Notes: generated from the sequence alone by a model not told the origin. Shown: positions 12,420-24,505, counted from the stretch's first letter. The stretch: DNA of 64,000 bases from Membranipora membranacea (GCA_914767715.1 OU612074.1:20570062-20634061), one strand, 5' to 3'. Translations and numbers: made by a program.

Positions 12420-13906
12420 ATGAACACTTATCTTCTCGCCGTGTTCGCAGTAGTTGTGATTGGAGTGGTAAACTCACAAGGACAATTAGCAAACGTTGGA
12501 GGCGCCGAAACAAACTCAGCGCTTGCTGTCAACCAACAAAACGTGGACCAGAGTCAAGCGCAACTATCTAAAGCTGACAAAAAGGCATTGGTGAGTTCAC
12601 CTTTACAACATGTCACCAGTCTTTGGCTGGTCCTGTTGTTTACTGTTTTGAGCTTCGGTTTTTTATGTGCTGCTAAATGATTAAACAACATTTTCCGTTC
12701 GTGGATGTCTGTACAAAATAATAAATGAACTTAATTGCCGCTATAAAGAGAAATTGATCATATCTTTGTTTCAATTTTTTTCTGATTATCATAAGTGTTA
12801 CTATCGAACCCTGACAATGAAACATGTAAGTATAGTTTAACCTTTTTCTGGCTATTTTTAAAGAGATTACAGAGAAGAAAGGCTAGAAAAGAGAGAAAAG
12901 CTGAAAGAAAAAGTCTAAGAGCAGCAAGAAGACAGGCAAGAGAGCAGGCTTTGAATGCACAATCCATTGATCAGCAAGCTAGTGCCTCAAATGTAGACGC
13001 AGGATTTCAAAGGGCCAGCAAAAGTGGATTATGTAAGTCATCCATCAATAAAATATTATCCGATAATTTTGAGTTATGTAGAGATCATCAAATTTATACG
13101 TTGAAGAAGGGGGAAAATGTCTTGTGGAACCATTTATTGGTTATCTCATGTCAGTCAGTTGCAATCAAAGGGGTAGCTTTACCCGCCTAATTAAATAATC
13201 TACTGCTCGGTTTTTCATGAACAATATTTTCATATTTGCTTTTGATTTTTCACAGCTCTGAATCTAAACGTCCTAGAAGAGGATAGTGAAGCCGGTTTTC
13301 TCAGGGCAAGCGAGGCTGATCAAAGTAACAGACAGAATCTTCTGCAGGTCAAGGATAATCTCCTCGCTGTGGAGGAGATCGAAGCAGAAGAACAGGGGCA
13401 GGCTGAACTTGAAGATATCGATTATATCGCTGTTGATGTGAGTTCAAACTCTTGTTTTATTGAATCATTTTGAGGCGTGTTTGATTGTGTTACTGTCAGC
13501 CCTACAGTTTGTAACTGTATCGTCTACATCATCTTCTTCTTATTTGAGCTTCCCCGTGTTACAATTCTCCCGTTTGAAAAACTACTGCATCTTATGACAT
13601 GAATCGTTTTGAAAAGAACACATTCTTTCAATCACAGCTGCAGAATCTGTATTATTCCAATCATGTCTAGAACACAATCAGAGGAGCATTCTACTATCTG
13701 GACACCAAAAACTCTCAAGTTTACTTATTAATCATTATCGATTACACATATTATAATACATCCTTGATATCTTACAGGCACTGGATGAAGGTCAGCTGGG
13801 AGCTCAAGAAGCAGTCAATCGTCAGAACATCAACCAAATACAGGCACAAGAGCAGGCGAGAATACAACAACAACAACGACAGAATGGCCTTTTTGGCGGA
13901 AGGTGA
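12420..13906 (+). CDS. Small secreted Gln/Ala-rich protein with basic and acidic blocks (213 aa), unknown family, paralogue 1
   Basis: Coding exons 12420-12590, 12873-13032, 13256-13437 and 13778-13906 (TGA) join in phases 0, 1, 0 to give 213 residues. An untranslated exon ending at 12159 is likely spliced to an acceptor at 12406-12408, 11 bases before the ATG. Residues 1-19 or so are a signal peptide (MNTYLLAVFAVVVIGVVNSQ), so the product is probably secreted. Residues 58-80 form a strongly basic block (RRKARKERKAERKSLRAARR). Exon 3 is acidic (VEEIEAEEQGQAELEDID). The C-terminus is Gln-rich (QAQEQARIQQQQRQNG). No cysteines occur in the mature part and no domain is recognised. Low-complexity secreted proteins of this sort include matrix, coat and adhesive proteins, but no role is shown here. 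The paralogue at 21618 has the same exon phases, exon 3 length and total length. A polyadenylation signal follows at 14167. Confidence 0.8.
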
Positions 13907-14166
13907 AGGACAGATTAGATAAAACACGCTAGGGATAAGGGCATCGTTCTCTTTATGACGAGCAATCAATGAGATATATATTCATTCTAGTAATTTTATT
14001 GTGATGAGTTGTTTTGAACATTAAGATAATACTTTATTATTGGTAGAGCAGTTTCTTGGTGCTATGTAGTCTATACAATTCATTTTTTCTCTTTCACTTT
14101 CAGCGAGTACGCTTTTTCTACCCAAATGATTGGAATCTAGTATACGGTTTTTAGTCTCATTGTGGC

Positions 14167-14172
14167 AATAAA
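14167..14172 (+). terminator. Polyadenylation signal AATAAA for paralogue 1
   Basis: AATAAA followed by another TAA lies 261 bases after the stop codon at 13906. It is the nearest canonical signal seen downstream on this strand. Confidence 0.45.
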
Positions 14173-15288
14173 TAAGTCAATGTCAATTATAGCTCTTAAA
14201 ATTTTTCCTAGACATGTGTAGCGCAACTAAGACACAGGTGATATTCTCGGTTAACCAATCCACAAAAGCAAGCAGCCCCAAGAAAACTTGAAAATAATTA
14301 TGTTATGAGCACACAAATTAAAATCAGACAGAAAAAACCTGCACCATGAACAGAAGGACGTTTGTGGTATGGATGTTGCACGATGATAAGACCATCAAAC
14401 ACATAATTCAGATCGGATATGACTCAGCATCTTTAAATCTTTAACCCCAGTCTCATCAGCTAAGAAAACTATCAGGCAACTAATCAAGAGGTTCACAATT
14501 TACCAAACATTTATAAATGTCATACTCATTGAGCGGTGTTATCATTCCGCAGTTATTGAGTTTCAATTGCATTATTGTGGTCTTAACAGGATTTATTAAA
14601 GTAGCAATAAATGTTGACTTAATCGGTCCCGAGATTAGTTTGTACCAGTCACCGTTTCCTTTCTTAACATGCCGTACTGCGTCAACAGTACAGATCAGCC
14701 AAGAGATAAATCTTTCTTATGTGCATCAAATTTATGCCGCACGATCCAATAGCCACAATTAAGATTTATATGATGACATAGGATTAGTTAGATACAGTGG
14801 TGGGTCCAGGAGGGGGGTGAAGGTGACGCGCGCACAGCTTCCGCCCTTCCTGTCCAACACATGTGCAATTCAATATGAATAACCCAAAGATTTGTTCCGT
14901 GATGATTTCTTCAAATTGATGCTAGATAGTACTTTTGGAATATCATCTAATAGCAAAATTTGATGATCACTAATCGAGTTCAACACACGATGGTAAAACT
15001 TCTTGGTCAGGGGCTTCCCATAAGAGCTGCATCCCTGGCTGATAGTCATGATCCACCCCTCTTTTATTGGCTGTATATCATGTGGACTAATTTATTTAGT
15101 ACCATGGTGTTACCAGTCCAATAATTTCTTGAATGATGACATTTATTGATCTAAAAGAATGGCATGATTTAAAAAAGAGGAATGTTTGCCAATTTTTCTT
15201 AACAAATACTGACCACACCCTACGAAAACTCCTGTCCATTTATACTCCCAATACCCCGTTATACAGTGTGAGAAACCTTGATATCGCC
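14173..15288. other. Intergenic, nothing recognised
   Basis: A short GC-richer patch with a purine run lies near 14805-14850. Open frames at 14517-14762 and 15133-15354 show no protein likeness, and the second runs into a SINE. Confidence 0.4.
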
Positions 15289-15452
15289 TGGTTTTTTTTC
15301 CAGTATTTGTACGGGTCTACGGACTGGATCCAGATGGGGCACAGGAACATTTGAGGTTTGATGCTCTTCCTGACACCTCCGTGATCTGCCGGAAATCAAG
15401 CACGAGACCTCTCAATTGAAAGACCCATGCCTTACCCATTGCACATGGCCAC
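15289..15452 (-). repeat. tRNA-derived SINE
   Basis: Read on the - strand, about 15452-15380 looks like a degenerate tRNA. There is an A-box-like GGGTAAGGCATGGGTCTTTC, then an anticodon-arm-like CAATTGAGAGG, then a decayed B box (TCGTGCTTGATTTCC). An unrelated body extends to about 15289. It is not an intact tRNA gene: the B box is mutated and no acceptor-stem pairing is evident. Confidence 0.55.
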
Positions 15453-15966
15453 TCAATTCTATTTCTACGAAATACGAAATGAATTAGACCAGATCAGAGT
15501 TTAATCAGTCAGTGTTGCTTTTTAGGTAAAACATTTATTTCTACCCTGTCACTTAAGATAGTTAAGTAAACCGACTGTATGGTCTGCAGTAGAAGTGAAT
15601 CAGAAAGGAAATATTTGTCTTACCGTGTGGGCGATTTAAGTCTACCACAATCATCAGTAAAGCATGCAGACACCATTCCCTGTAGGCAGACATACATGGG
15701 CTACAGGCAGCACAAAAAGTCTTCAATTACAGCCAGCGACTAAAAATTTATCTCATGGTCTTTTCAATTTCCATTCCATCTTTTTATTGGAGAGGATAGT
15801 AATGTAATTAGGCTTCGTTGTGAACTTTAGGTGTTGGATAAATTTCACTGTCACTACTGCAAGCCTCTGTATTAAATTTTGTATTCTTATTCTATGGCTG
15901 ATCACTCATACAAGGTTTATTAAGGTCAGCAGATATAGGTGATAACACCACTGCACACTATATCAA

Positions 15967-16092
15967 TGCCAAAATACCAGTTGTGCAAAACGCCAGTTGT
16001 GTCAAAATACCAGTGGACATAACGCCGGATTGGACATAATACCATTTGGGACAACATACAATATCCAAAAACACCATTGCCATAATGCCGTA
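15967..16092. repeat. Degenerate short repeat of a CCAGTTGTG-type unit
   Basis: Seven or so loosely related units of about 15-19 bp follow one another, each with a CCAGTTG/CCGGATTGG/CCATTTGGG core and then acaaaat- or acataat-like sequence. The spacing is irregular, so this is an old minisatellite or the end of a mobile element. Confidence 0.45.
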
Positions 16093-16130
16093 ATATGAAC
16101 CAAAGGAGATCAAGCCACACTGTATGTTTT

Positions 16131-16655
16131 GTGGGTAAGCTTACCACCACAGCAAATATCAATGTTGTGAGATGCTAGGGTCTCACTACAGATCAGTCAA
16201 TTAGAGTTTCCAGGAAAAACCTCTCTATGGGGAAACTTACAGCCATGGCAAATATCAATGTTGTGAGATGGGAGGGTTTCAAAAGTAAAACTCAGAGGCT
16301 GAGATAAACACTGATAAAGACAGCAAATTAAGCTAAGTGGTCAAAAGGAAGTCAATTAGAGGTTCTAGGAAAGACCTCTCTATGGGAAAATTTACAACCA
16401 TGGCAAATATCAATGTTGTGAGATGGGAGGGTTTCGCTACAGATTATCCAAAAGTAAAACTCAGAGGCTGAGATAAATACTGATAAAAACAGCAAATTAA
16501 GCTAAGTGGTCAAAAGGTAGTCAATTAGAGGTTCTAGGAAAGACCTCTCTATGGGAAAATTTACAACCATGGCAAATATCAATGTTGTGAGATGGGAGGG
16601 TTTCGCTACAGATTATCTAAAAATAAATGGTAGTCAATTAGGGTTTCTAGGAAAA
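16131..16655. repeat. Tandem repeat, about 169-bp unit, roughly three to four copies
   Basis: The string GTCAATTAG recurs at 16196, 16351, 16520 and 16633. The unit also holds GACCTCTCTATGGG, then CATGGCAAATATCAATGTTG, then an AAACTCAGAGGCTGAGATAA segment. Spacing is 155, 169 and 113 bp; the short intervals come from internal deletions (the first copy lacks GCTACAGATTATCC). The two middle copies are nearly identical. A partial unit with only the CAAATATCAATGTTGTGAGATG part precedes 16196. Confidence 0.8.
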
Positions 16656-16969
16656 AGGTGTGGGCCTACAACTGTTTGAGCGCCCTATAAATTTTGAGAC
16701 TGTCTGGCTGGAAAGACGGCCATCAAAATCCAATTAATTTATTCCCGCCTATGAAGTAAACTATTACCATCCATGCAGATGATAACGCCTGATCTTTACC
16801 AAATCTACAGATCAAACATTCACAATTTGAATCAGAATTTTCACATCAAAAGCTGCCGTAACCGAGTATAACAAATGTGATTGTATAAATATATTTGAGG
16901 GGTGCATATCAGTCAAACTATAACAGTTGAATCACTAATCTATAGCCTGTAATAATTTGTGTGACAGTG

Positions 16970-17180
16970 ACGAATGATAATGTGATATGCAAGCCTCATA
17001 AAACCCTGAGAAAGAGCAGGAAAAAACCACAGACCACATTCCTCACCACACAGTTGCCCTTGCCTAGCTTCTTGAAGCCCTGCTCTACCCCTATTAGCCC
17101 TGGGACTCCAAACATGAGCATTGAGCTACAAAATATCGAGACACATAGCCTGCAATTCAGATGTCACAGAATCGGCAAAG
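16970..17180 (+). CDS. Possible isolated coding exon, unknown product
   Basis: A frame open from 16961 encodes a Pro/Thr/Lys-rich stretch (RKSRKKPQ, PLPSFLKPC) and ends in HRIGK exactly at a consensus donor GTAAGC (17181). A possible acceptor GACAG ends near 16968. No neighbouring exon that would continue the frame was recognised and the protein is unknown to me, so this may be chance. Confidence 0.2.
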
Positions 17181-17181
17181 T

Positions 17182-19566
17182 AAGCATATGCTGAAAGATA
17201 GCCAGCATAGTTACTACTATTATTAGCCACAAGGTCTTTTTATTTCAACTGGACATGCATTTTATCAAGAACCATAAACATCCGTGTGCAGTCTTCCTAA
17301 TAAATGACAATCACAGAGAGGAAAATGTTGAAACACAACGAATTCAATTTGACATTACAATAAAGATCAGATCAAGCAAAGATTGTATAATGACTTTTCT
17401 AGGAGCCAATTACTTTTTTACAATTCCAGTCACATGACTGGAAAAATTAAAGGACCAGTCTGAGTCAGCATGACATGCACAAATGTCACAATGCTATTAA
17501 TCTAAATACTTCTGTCAATCAAAGAACAATAAATGATGAAATTTTATCATTATTTACTTCCAGTCAATCAATTTTTTTTAATCCTTTTGTCAATAATTGT
17601 CCAGATGTCTCGGAAGCAGAACAAAACCTTGATGTGTAACCTTCATGAGAAGGGCTTTTGCGCCTTTTATGTAGGGTGCCAACAAAGAAACTCAAAGAAC
17701 TTCCCTAGCACCAGAGAGTAAGAGTTGGATTATCTAAAGGGAAAAAGCTACGTACTTACCTAATAGCCTGGTTATTATGATTCCTTTGATCAAACAAACA
17801 CGTGGATAGGATCGAACAATGTGAACAAATTTATAGGTTCATCAACCATAAACCAAACTTTAACCACAAAAATTGCAATAATTGACCATGATATTGTTCC
17901 AAAAAACCTCCCAGTTGAGCTCCCAATGACTAATAGGTAGAGGTTAATAAGAAATTAGGATCTCAGGAAGCAGCACTGACACAGGAGAGCTGCTTACGTA
18001 ATTCGGTAAAGATATTGACCGTTGTATAGATATTATTTGTTTGTTAAAAGAGGTTTCCTGGAAAGTTAACAGATAACAGAGTAGTTAAAAAGTGACTTGT
18101 TGGCCTCTTGCTGTCTTTTGATCATGACGATAATCAGATAATTGTTATTTTAATGTATGTGGTAGAATTAAGACCACTAAATGATGATAAATGTGCAAAT
18201 TGGAGTAAAAGAATACAAAAACACTACCTACCCCATTACCAACGCTTCTTATTCCTTTACTCATTCAGAGAAATTTTTTTCTCATATCAATTATTGCTGC
18301 ACAATCAATCAACGGCTTGCAACTCTGCAGCATTTTGATTCAGGGATTTATTTGTACAACACATCAAAACATTCCAGTAGCAGGTCATCATTTTTAGTAA
18401 AAGTTGAGTTGAGTATTTTGGCGAAAAAATAGGATGCTGACTCATTCAGAGAACTATTTCATCATCATTCTGATACCATGGTCTATGTGGCCAGTAGATA
18501 GGTGTGACCAATAATTTCTTAAATGGCCGTGACAAATCATCAAGTGTAGCCAAATGTAACATTGCGCAACAAAAACTGAGCAAAAACGGTTAATAAACTC
18601 TCCACCCTGTGGACGCAGAAATCTCTAACAAAATCTCATTTTAAAGAATCGGGTCTCGTGATTTGATGGCTATGTGATGATAACAAAAATTTGCTTTATC
18701 ATGATTATAGATATAGACATCTGGCCACTAAATATGATTGATATCCTCATCAAAGGGATTATATCTTATGCATGAGGTTGAAGGAAGCCGTTTATAGTAG
18801 GATTGAAACTCCGCCTTGGATTGATAGTTTTTTTTTACGATCTCAAGGTGGCCGTTGAGATGTTATATAGGCTGTGGCAAGATTCGAATATCATTATTAC
18901 TAATCTCATTGTGGCTCCTTTTTGCATTTGATGACACAGAAACACCTTTCAAAAGCTTAAGTCAGGAACATTTGCAAAAAAATTTAATTTTTGGGGGTCA
19001 ACTTTTTATGGTTTTTTCAGGGAGGAATGTATACTTGGTTGGGTGGACACTTTAATATCTCCTCAATTTGACAGTTGAAGAGGTGTTCCATGTTTTGTTG
19101 ATCATAGATTTTTCTCTTTGAGGCAGAAAGCCTTACCCAATCAATTCATTAAATGACTGAACGCTTCCTTAAAAGTAATTACATAATCTGGTAGACAACT
19201 CCTTAACTCCTCTAAGGGGTTTCTTCATCATATTGTCAATTTTTCATAAGTTGTACTACTAGTTTTCTTTTGTATGTATTTTGAATACATAGAGCTCGAT
19301 AAAACATACATGACAGACTGGAGAAGTAACATCTTATCCATCACTATGCACTAACGTTCTCAGCTAAACACTTGAAAAAAATTAAATTGATTTCAAATCC
19401 AATGAAGAACAAAGCCTGGGAGCTTGTCAGGTAGTGGGTGGTTAGAGGCCTAGATTTCACCACTCTGCCTACAGAAATGTGTCATTCTTACTGTCAGATA
19501 TGAGAAGACTTTACAAAGAATCATAATAAGATTTAGATCAGTGATATGTAATTTACCATTTTCTTT
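17182..19566. other. Long stretch with nothing recognised
   Basis: AT-rich DNA. Several open frames of 60-83 codons (17255, 17533, 18108, 18181, 18855) lack family likeness, splice context or homopolymer-free composition. Confidence 0.4.
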
Positions 19567-20545
19567 GGTTGCTTCCAGTTTGGAAGTGTGTCTAGAGGAG
19601 TAACAAAGGGGATTAAGAAATTCAATAATAACTTTACATAAATTGCCCTCCATTCTCTACGCTGATGAGATCTTATTTATCACATTTAAATCTAGGTAAA
19701 ATACACCAGATAAATGGTCAGACGCATCGAGGCGTTGAAGTTTTTCTCATATCTAATCTATTTGCTAATATGATGGTCAATGACCCTTACACATTACAAA
19801 GGATGTAGTAAAAATCACCCGATCTTGCAGGGAATTATAGCACATCTCACTCAACTGCAGACCCGTGAGAGCATCTTATCCAAACTTCAAGTAGCTCTAG
19901 TTCTTGGGCTCTTGAGAAGTCGAATTCTGGGATGGAAACTTTCTGACTAGAGCCTTCCACAGATCTCAAGTAAAACTTACTGAAACCCCTACTATAACCA
20001 TTTGATAATCAGCATGAAAGTGACTAGCTCATCATCAAAAGACCTCTAGAGAACTTGGTAAGATTTCTACAATGAAATATTAGATATAAAGATAAGAAAC
20101 ATTCCAAGTTTCCAGTTAAGTTCTCAATACATACACTTGATGTTGAGGAAAGAGAATCCAACTATATGATGATAGTTCAGACTTATGTGAAAACTGTGGA
20201 ATAGGAACGCAAACCTCATATTGATTATAGGCAAAGCCAATAATCCCCCAAAACCAATAATCCCTGAGATCATTAAGAATATCAGGAACTGCTGTGCTAT
20301 CCAATCGAGCCTACCTGTACTGCCTTTGGTACAGAAGCACGCAGTGGCAAGAGATTAATAATGTGTTGAGAAATACACACTTTTTCCTAATCCCCAAAAG
20401 AATGCAAATCGCATAAGTGTCATCGGCACTTTATAAAAATCCCCTCCCAGTTCCTTCCACTGTGGCCAGAGAAATTTGAATTTAAATATCTCTGGTGAAT
20501 AGTGCTGGCTCTTCCGATACAACAGATATAATTGCCAATGCATCA
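19567..20545 (+). pseudogene. Fragments of a non-LTR (L1-like) reverse transcriptase
   Basis: On the + strand at 19652-19685 the translation ILYADEILFIT matches the RT catalytic block (Y/F-A-D-D), with the second aspartate replaced by glutamate. At about 20390-20495 a second piece resembles the block further along the RT, ending in FEFKYLW where L1-type RTs have F-KYLGI. Stops separate the pieces, and the spacing (about 0.8 kb) is several times larger than in an intact RT, so the copy is broken or carries an insertion. The clade call rests on these short motifs only. Confidence 0.5.
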
Positions 20546-21176
20546 GGTTTGAAATCTCATAGGTTTATTCACTACTCCGTTTCAGTGAAATTCAAATTTT
20601 AACTTCATCTTACTGTTGATAGCCACCGTTTCCATCAGATGTCCAACCACTCCCTAGAAACAGGAGTCTAAACAACATGACTATCACTACACTAAAATGT
20701 CTAAGACCAAAGTTACGCTATGGCACATCTTACAGTGGGTTAAAATTGTCTTTATACCTAAGTATATTTATACTAAAATATGATATGATAATTATGAATG
20801 AACTTAATTCATCAAACATTTCAGATACGTAATGAAGTCGAATTGGCATAAGTCCAGGATTGAGTGAAAAGATAGGCATTAGTTCAGGTTCTCAAACATT
20901 AATTCGAACCCGTCAACCAAAAGCACAAGATATAATAGAAGATCCTCAGGCTAATAAGACATTCTAGATATAATTGAATGATTATCATTTACATACCTGA
21001 AACACGTGCATGTGGCTTTTACAGTCAATAAATATCAATCAAGACGTGATTTATTGCCTTTCATCATTGATGAACCGGTCTTCATTGCTTCCATAAGGAA
21101 GCTTTTAAACACTTATGGTTCGATGAAATCAGACCGAGTGGTGATGCAAATTGGCACAACGACAGCCGATGCTTGG
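20546..21176. other. Upstream region of the second small secreted-protein gene
   Basis: No exon or repeat was recognised. An open frame at 21006-21230 overlaps the TATA box below and is more likely promoter DNA than a gene. Confidence 0.4.
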
Positions 21177-21185
21177 TATATAAAT
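21177..21185 (+). promoter_or_regulatory. TATA box of the second 213-residue secreted-protein gene
   Basis: TATATAAAT followed by GGGC is a textbook core promoter. Transcription would start around 21205-21215 (inference). The untranslated first exon then ends at a consensus donor GTAAGT at 21374. The 230-bp intron ends in TTTTATAG at 21603, 14 bases before the ATG. Confidence 0.65.
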
Positions 21186-21617
21186 GGGCTGCATTGTACC
21201 TTGAAATCACAATTTCACGGAGTCTTCTAACGAACAAGCTGGTCTTGTTGAGTAATAAGAATTTTAAGCTTTTTAAAAACTATTTTACAAAGTAGCAATT
21301 GGAAGATACCTCTTCGAAACTACATTATTTTTGTAGAATTTAAGTTTTGAGCTTTTTTGGATAAACGATAAAGGTAAGTTTCTTTACCCTTATACATAAA
21401 TTGTATTAGTGAGTTAGTTAATGAACAATCAAGTATAATAATGTTGATATCACTTTAGTTATATGTATCAAGAATAGATTATGAGAAGAAAATGTACCAG
21501 CTTTTACGGGTACCCGTTTTATAATTTGGAGATGTTTTTTGTCATCAATAGTTTTTTTTCTATACTTGATTTATATTATTTATGTATTGATTATATTTTA
21601 TAGAAGCAGTTAAGAAT

Positions 21618-23185
21618 ATGGATCTGAACATCACGTTAGCAGTTTTGGTTATCTGTGCATTGGCTATAGTAGATTCTCAGTTTATCAACTTGAGGAATGG
21701 CAACAGCCTCAATCGTGGACAACAGAGAGGTTTTGGGCAGAACACTGGTCTCAGCGGAAATAACTTAAATCAGTTTGTAAGATTTTTTTATATTAAAATT
21801 TATATAGGTTTGTGATGCCAACAAAAAGATATGAGGATAGTTTTTGCAACTATATCTCCTTCACATACAATTAGAGTTGTGAGATAGAATATTTGATGTG
21901 TGTGTGTTCTTTTACAGAAATAGCTGCTGCTACCATACCATCCATAGGCAAAACAAGCATCTTGAGAAAATTTTTAAATTGATTAACTTTTTTGTAGGGA
22001 CTTCAAGCTCTAAACAACGGAGGACTTCGCCAAAACCAACAAGCCAGATTAAGGGCAGGCAATCAGCAAGAAAGGCAGCAAGGCCTCAACGCCAACAGCT
22101 TTGAAAATGCACAAACTGGACGCAATCTTGATTTTGCCAACAGCAGGAGTTCTCAGAACAGCGTCGGTATGTAAACTTTGGATTTATTTGACAATTTTGT
22201 GCAACATAGCCTGAATCTGGACGTGTACCATCATTTGAATTCCAGCTTCACTATTTCAAGGTGTTTAGTTTCGGCCTCACAAAGTTTTAAAAAATTGTAA
22301 ATCGGACAGTTTTATGCCGTATAGCAGCATCTATGTCTGCAAAAAGTTCCATTTAATGTGATACTGTTCCTGGCTACAAATATCAAAATTGGAAATTCCT
22401 AAAATGAGAAAAATTTTCCTAAAAATATTGAATTGATGAAGCAGCAGCACCATGCCTTACTTGCTCTAGATGGCAGGAACCAATGCCTTCTTAATTGCAT
22501 TGCACTTAAATATGACTTTCTTAACAAATCCATCTTATCATACAGCACTGCAATTTGAAAGTAACAATGCACAAAGTGAGGATTCTGCAGTTAGCATTAA
22601 TGAAGGAGCCCGACTCAACAGAGGCAACCAAGTCCAGGCCGTCGACAACTTCGCTCAGGAAAACCTCCTGGATGCCCAGAGCGTCAATCAAGGACTCTTA
22701 TTTAACAACAACAGGCTCGGCTTACAGGTAAGATATATGTACACTAAACAGCCTTCAGTCTTTCCAGCATTCAAATCATTAGATTCTGTTTATTGGCTGC
22801 TCCACTCAGTTTAAATGGAAACTAAAATATGTCAGCGTAATACAAAGTGTTATGCTTTGGCAAATCAACAATATTTTTATAGAACATCAATTATCTTTTG
22901 AAATTTCTTTACAGTTGGCAGAAATTATTATACATATATGTTATACTTAATCAGAATGATTTATATGCAATATGAAAAACACAATACTTGTGTAAGGCAT
23001 ATAATAACCTACATAATACATACCCTTTTACATTTTCCTTTATTTATTTACAGGGCTTACAGCGGAATAATCTTCGATTCGGGAATAATATCATTGGGCA
23101 AGATGGCACCTTTTTCTCACAAGGAACTTTCTCTAACCTTGGTGCTCAGCCTTTTAGGTTTGCATTAGTTGGAAAAAAGAAATAG
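21618..23185 (+). CDS. Small secreted Asn/Gln-rich protein (213 aa), unknown family, paralogue 2
   Basis: Coding exons 21618-21776, 21998-22166, 22546-22727 and 23054-23185 (TAG) splice with phases 0, 1, 0 to give 213 residues. Residues 1-20 form a signal peptide (MDLNITLAVLVICALAIVDS), after which the chain is Asn/Gln/Gly/Arg-rich (LNRGQQRGFGQNTGLSGNN, LRQNQQARLRAGNQQERQQG). Exon 3 has SEDSAVSINEGARLNRGNQ and AQSVNQG, and the end is FRFALVGKKK. No cysteine lies in the mature part. Exon 3 is 182 nt as in the gene at 12420; both genes have an untranslated first exon, and motifs such as DAQSVNQ against NAQSIDQ recur. I therefore infer an old duplication followed by fast divergence, this copy having lost the basic and acidic blocks. 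A secreted structural or matrix role is plausible but unproven. Confidence 0.82.
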
Positions 23186-23587
23186 ATTATCGCAACCAGA
23201 ATGGACATGTGATATATAAAAGGTAATCATGTAGGGCTATTCATGTAGTGCCCTCTTCTGTGACCGACAAGTCGCCATACCACCAGGTGACCTGTGAAAT
23301 CTTTAACTTCTTTCTGTGTTCAGTTATGGCTCATTTGTTAATGTTTTTGATTTGATATTTCTGTTTTAGTGTTAATTTGATGCTTCTATCATTCCATGTT
23401 TCCTATTTGAAAATAGTCTATATTTTTGGTTGCTGTATTGTAAGAATGATAACGCGTGCAGTTCAGTGATCGTATTTTTATTAATACTAAATTTGATTTT
23501 TTGTAGTATTGAATTTCTATAAAGTAGAAAATTCCATACAACATGACAGAGACAAGTTTTTGTCTAAATAGCTTGTATTTACACTAA

Positions 23588-23603
23588 AATAAATTTGAAT
23601 AAA
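23588..23603 (+). terminator. Two overlapping-range polyadenylation signals for paralogue 2
   Basis: AATAAA occurs at 23588-23593 and again at 23598-23603, about 400 bases after the stop codon. They are the first canonical pair seen downstream. Confidence 0.45.
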
Positions 23604-24269
23604 ATAGACATACTCTTATAACTTTGTGTCAGAAGTGGTTAAACAACATGTGTTGTGTCAGCAATTGTCCACATGGCCTTTATTGCCCCTAATATATAGA
23701 AGAAATTCAGACTTAAATGACTATATATATAATTAAAAATAAGCATAAGTAGAGTAGTTGCCTATAGAGTGAATGCATTCAATGCCAGAGCAGTTTCAAG
23801 GCCCCACATAGATTTGTCCTGTCCTATTATGTTATCTTGTCTTCGCTGAGGTATACACAACAAATATCGTATTATCAGAATAAGTATAGGCTGAGGCCTC
23901 GAAAATCAGGTGGACAAATTGAACTTGCATTCGAGCCTTTACCTGGAAACAAGTTTTGCGATGTTGGTAGAGTTATCTGTAAATTTTCTGCAGAAATCCA
24001 ACAAAATGCATTTAATCGTGAGGTGAGGTGTTCTCAACCGTCTGGATGCTTGGAAAATAGGATGCTTGGAAAATAAAATTCCTGAATATTCATGTCCGGA
24101 TAGCTTGGTTTTACATCTATCAAAGGCCACTAGTTATGGTGTCAGATATTGAGAGAAGTATCGACAAACGTTGAATGGCAATAAAGTTAATAATATCATT
24201 ATATATATATATATATAACAATTGTGTGACTTTCTTCTTCCGCTCAACCATTTTAACCATGTAGAAATA
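23604..24269. other. Intergenic, nothing coding recognised
   Basis: Contains a short duplicated phrase (ATGCTTGGAAAATA, twice at about 24046-24075) and an (AT)n microsatellite at 24200-24217. The opposite-strand frames at 23837-24130 overlap each other and show no family likeness. Confidence 0.4.
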
Positions 24270-24505
24270 GGAGGTGGCTCAGTTGGTTAGAGCGCCTTTC
24301 CTAAACATGCAAGTTGAAGGTCATGGGTTCCAATTCCACTGCAGTCCATCGACTACTGGGGTTTGGTTGGCCGCCAGGTGTGCTCCGACCAAACTGGCAC
24401 AAATATTGCGGCCTCACCCCTAGGGCAAATAATATTTCATCGCCCATGATTTGGGATGTGGTGTGTGATACTTCAACCTGGTTTTAGTCAACCTTTCTTT
24501 CATGT
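24270..24505 (+). repeat. tRNA-derived SINE, nearly complete
   Basis: The head at 24270-24342 has a clear A box (GTGGCTCAGTTGGTTAGAGC) and B box (GGTTCCAATTCC at 24326-24337). A body follows with CTACTGGGGTTTGGTTGG, then ATATTGCGGCCTC, then a GGGATGTGGTGTGTGATA motif near 24450. The same body occurs on the - strand at 28619-28785, so this is a family and not a single tRNA pseudogene. The head has tRNA-like order but poor stem pairing. Confidence 0.75.

Noticed and set aside
21006-21230. 74-codon frame upstream of secreted paralogue 2
   Set aside because: It contains the TATA box and likely transcription start of the gene below, so it is better explained as promoter DNA.
24270-24342. Possible functional tRNA gene
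   Set aside because: A and B boxes are present, but stems pair poorly, and the sequence continues into a repeated body shared with 28619-28785, so it is a SINE head.
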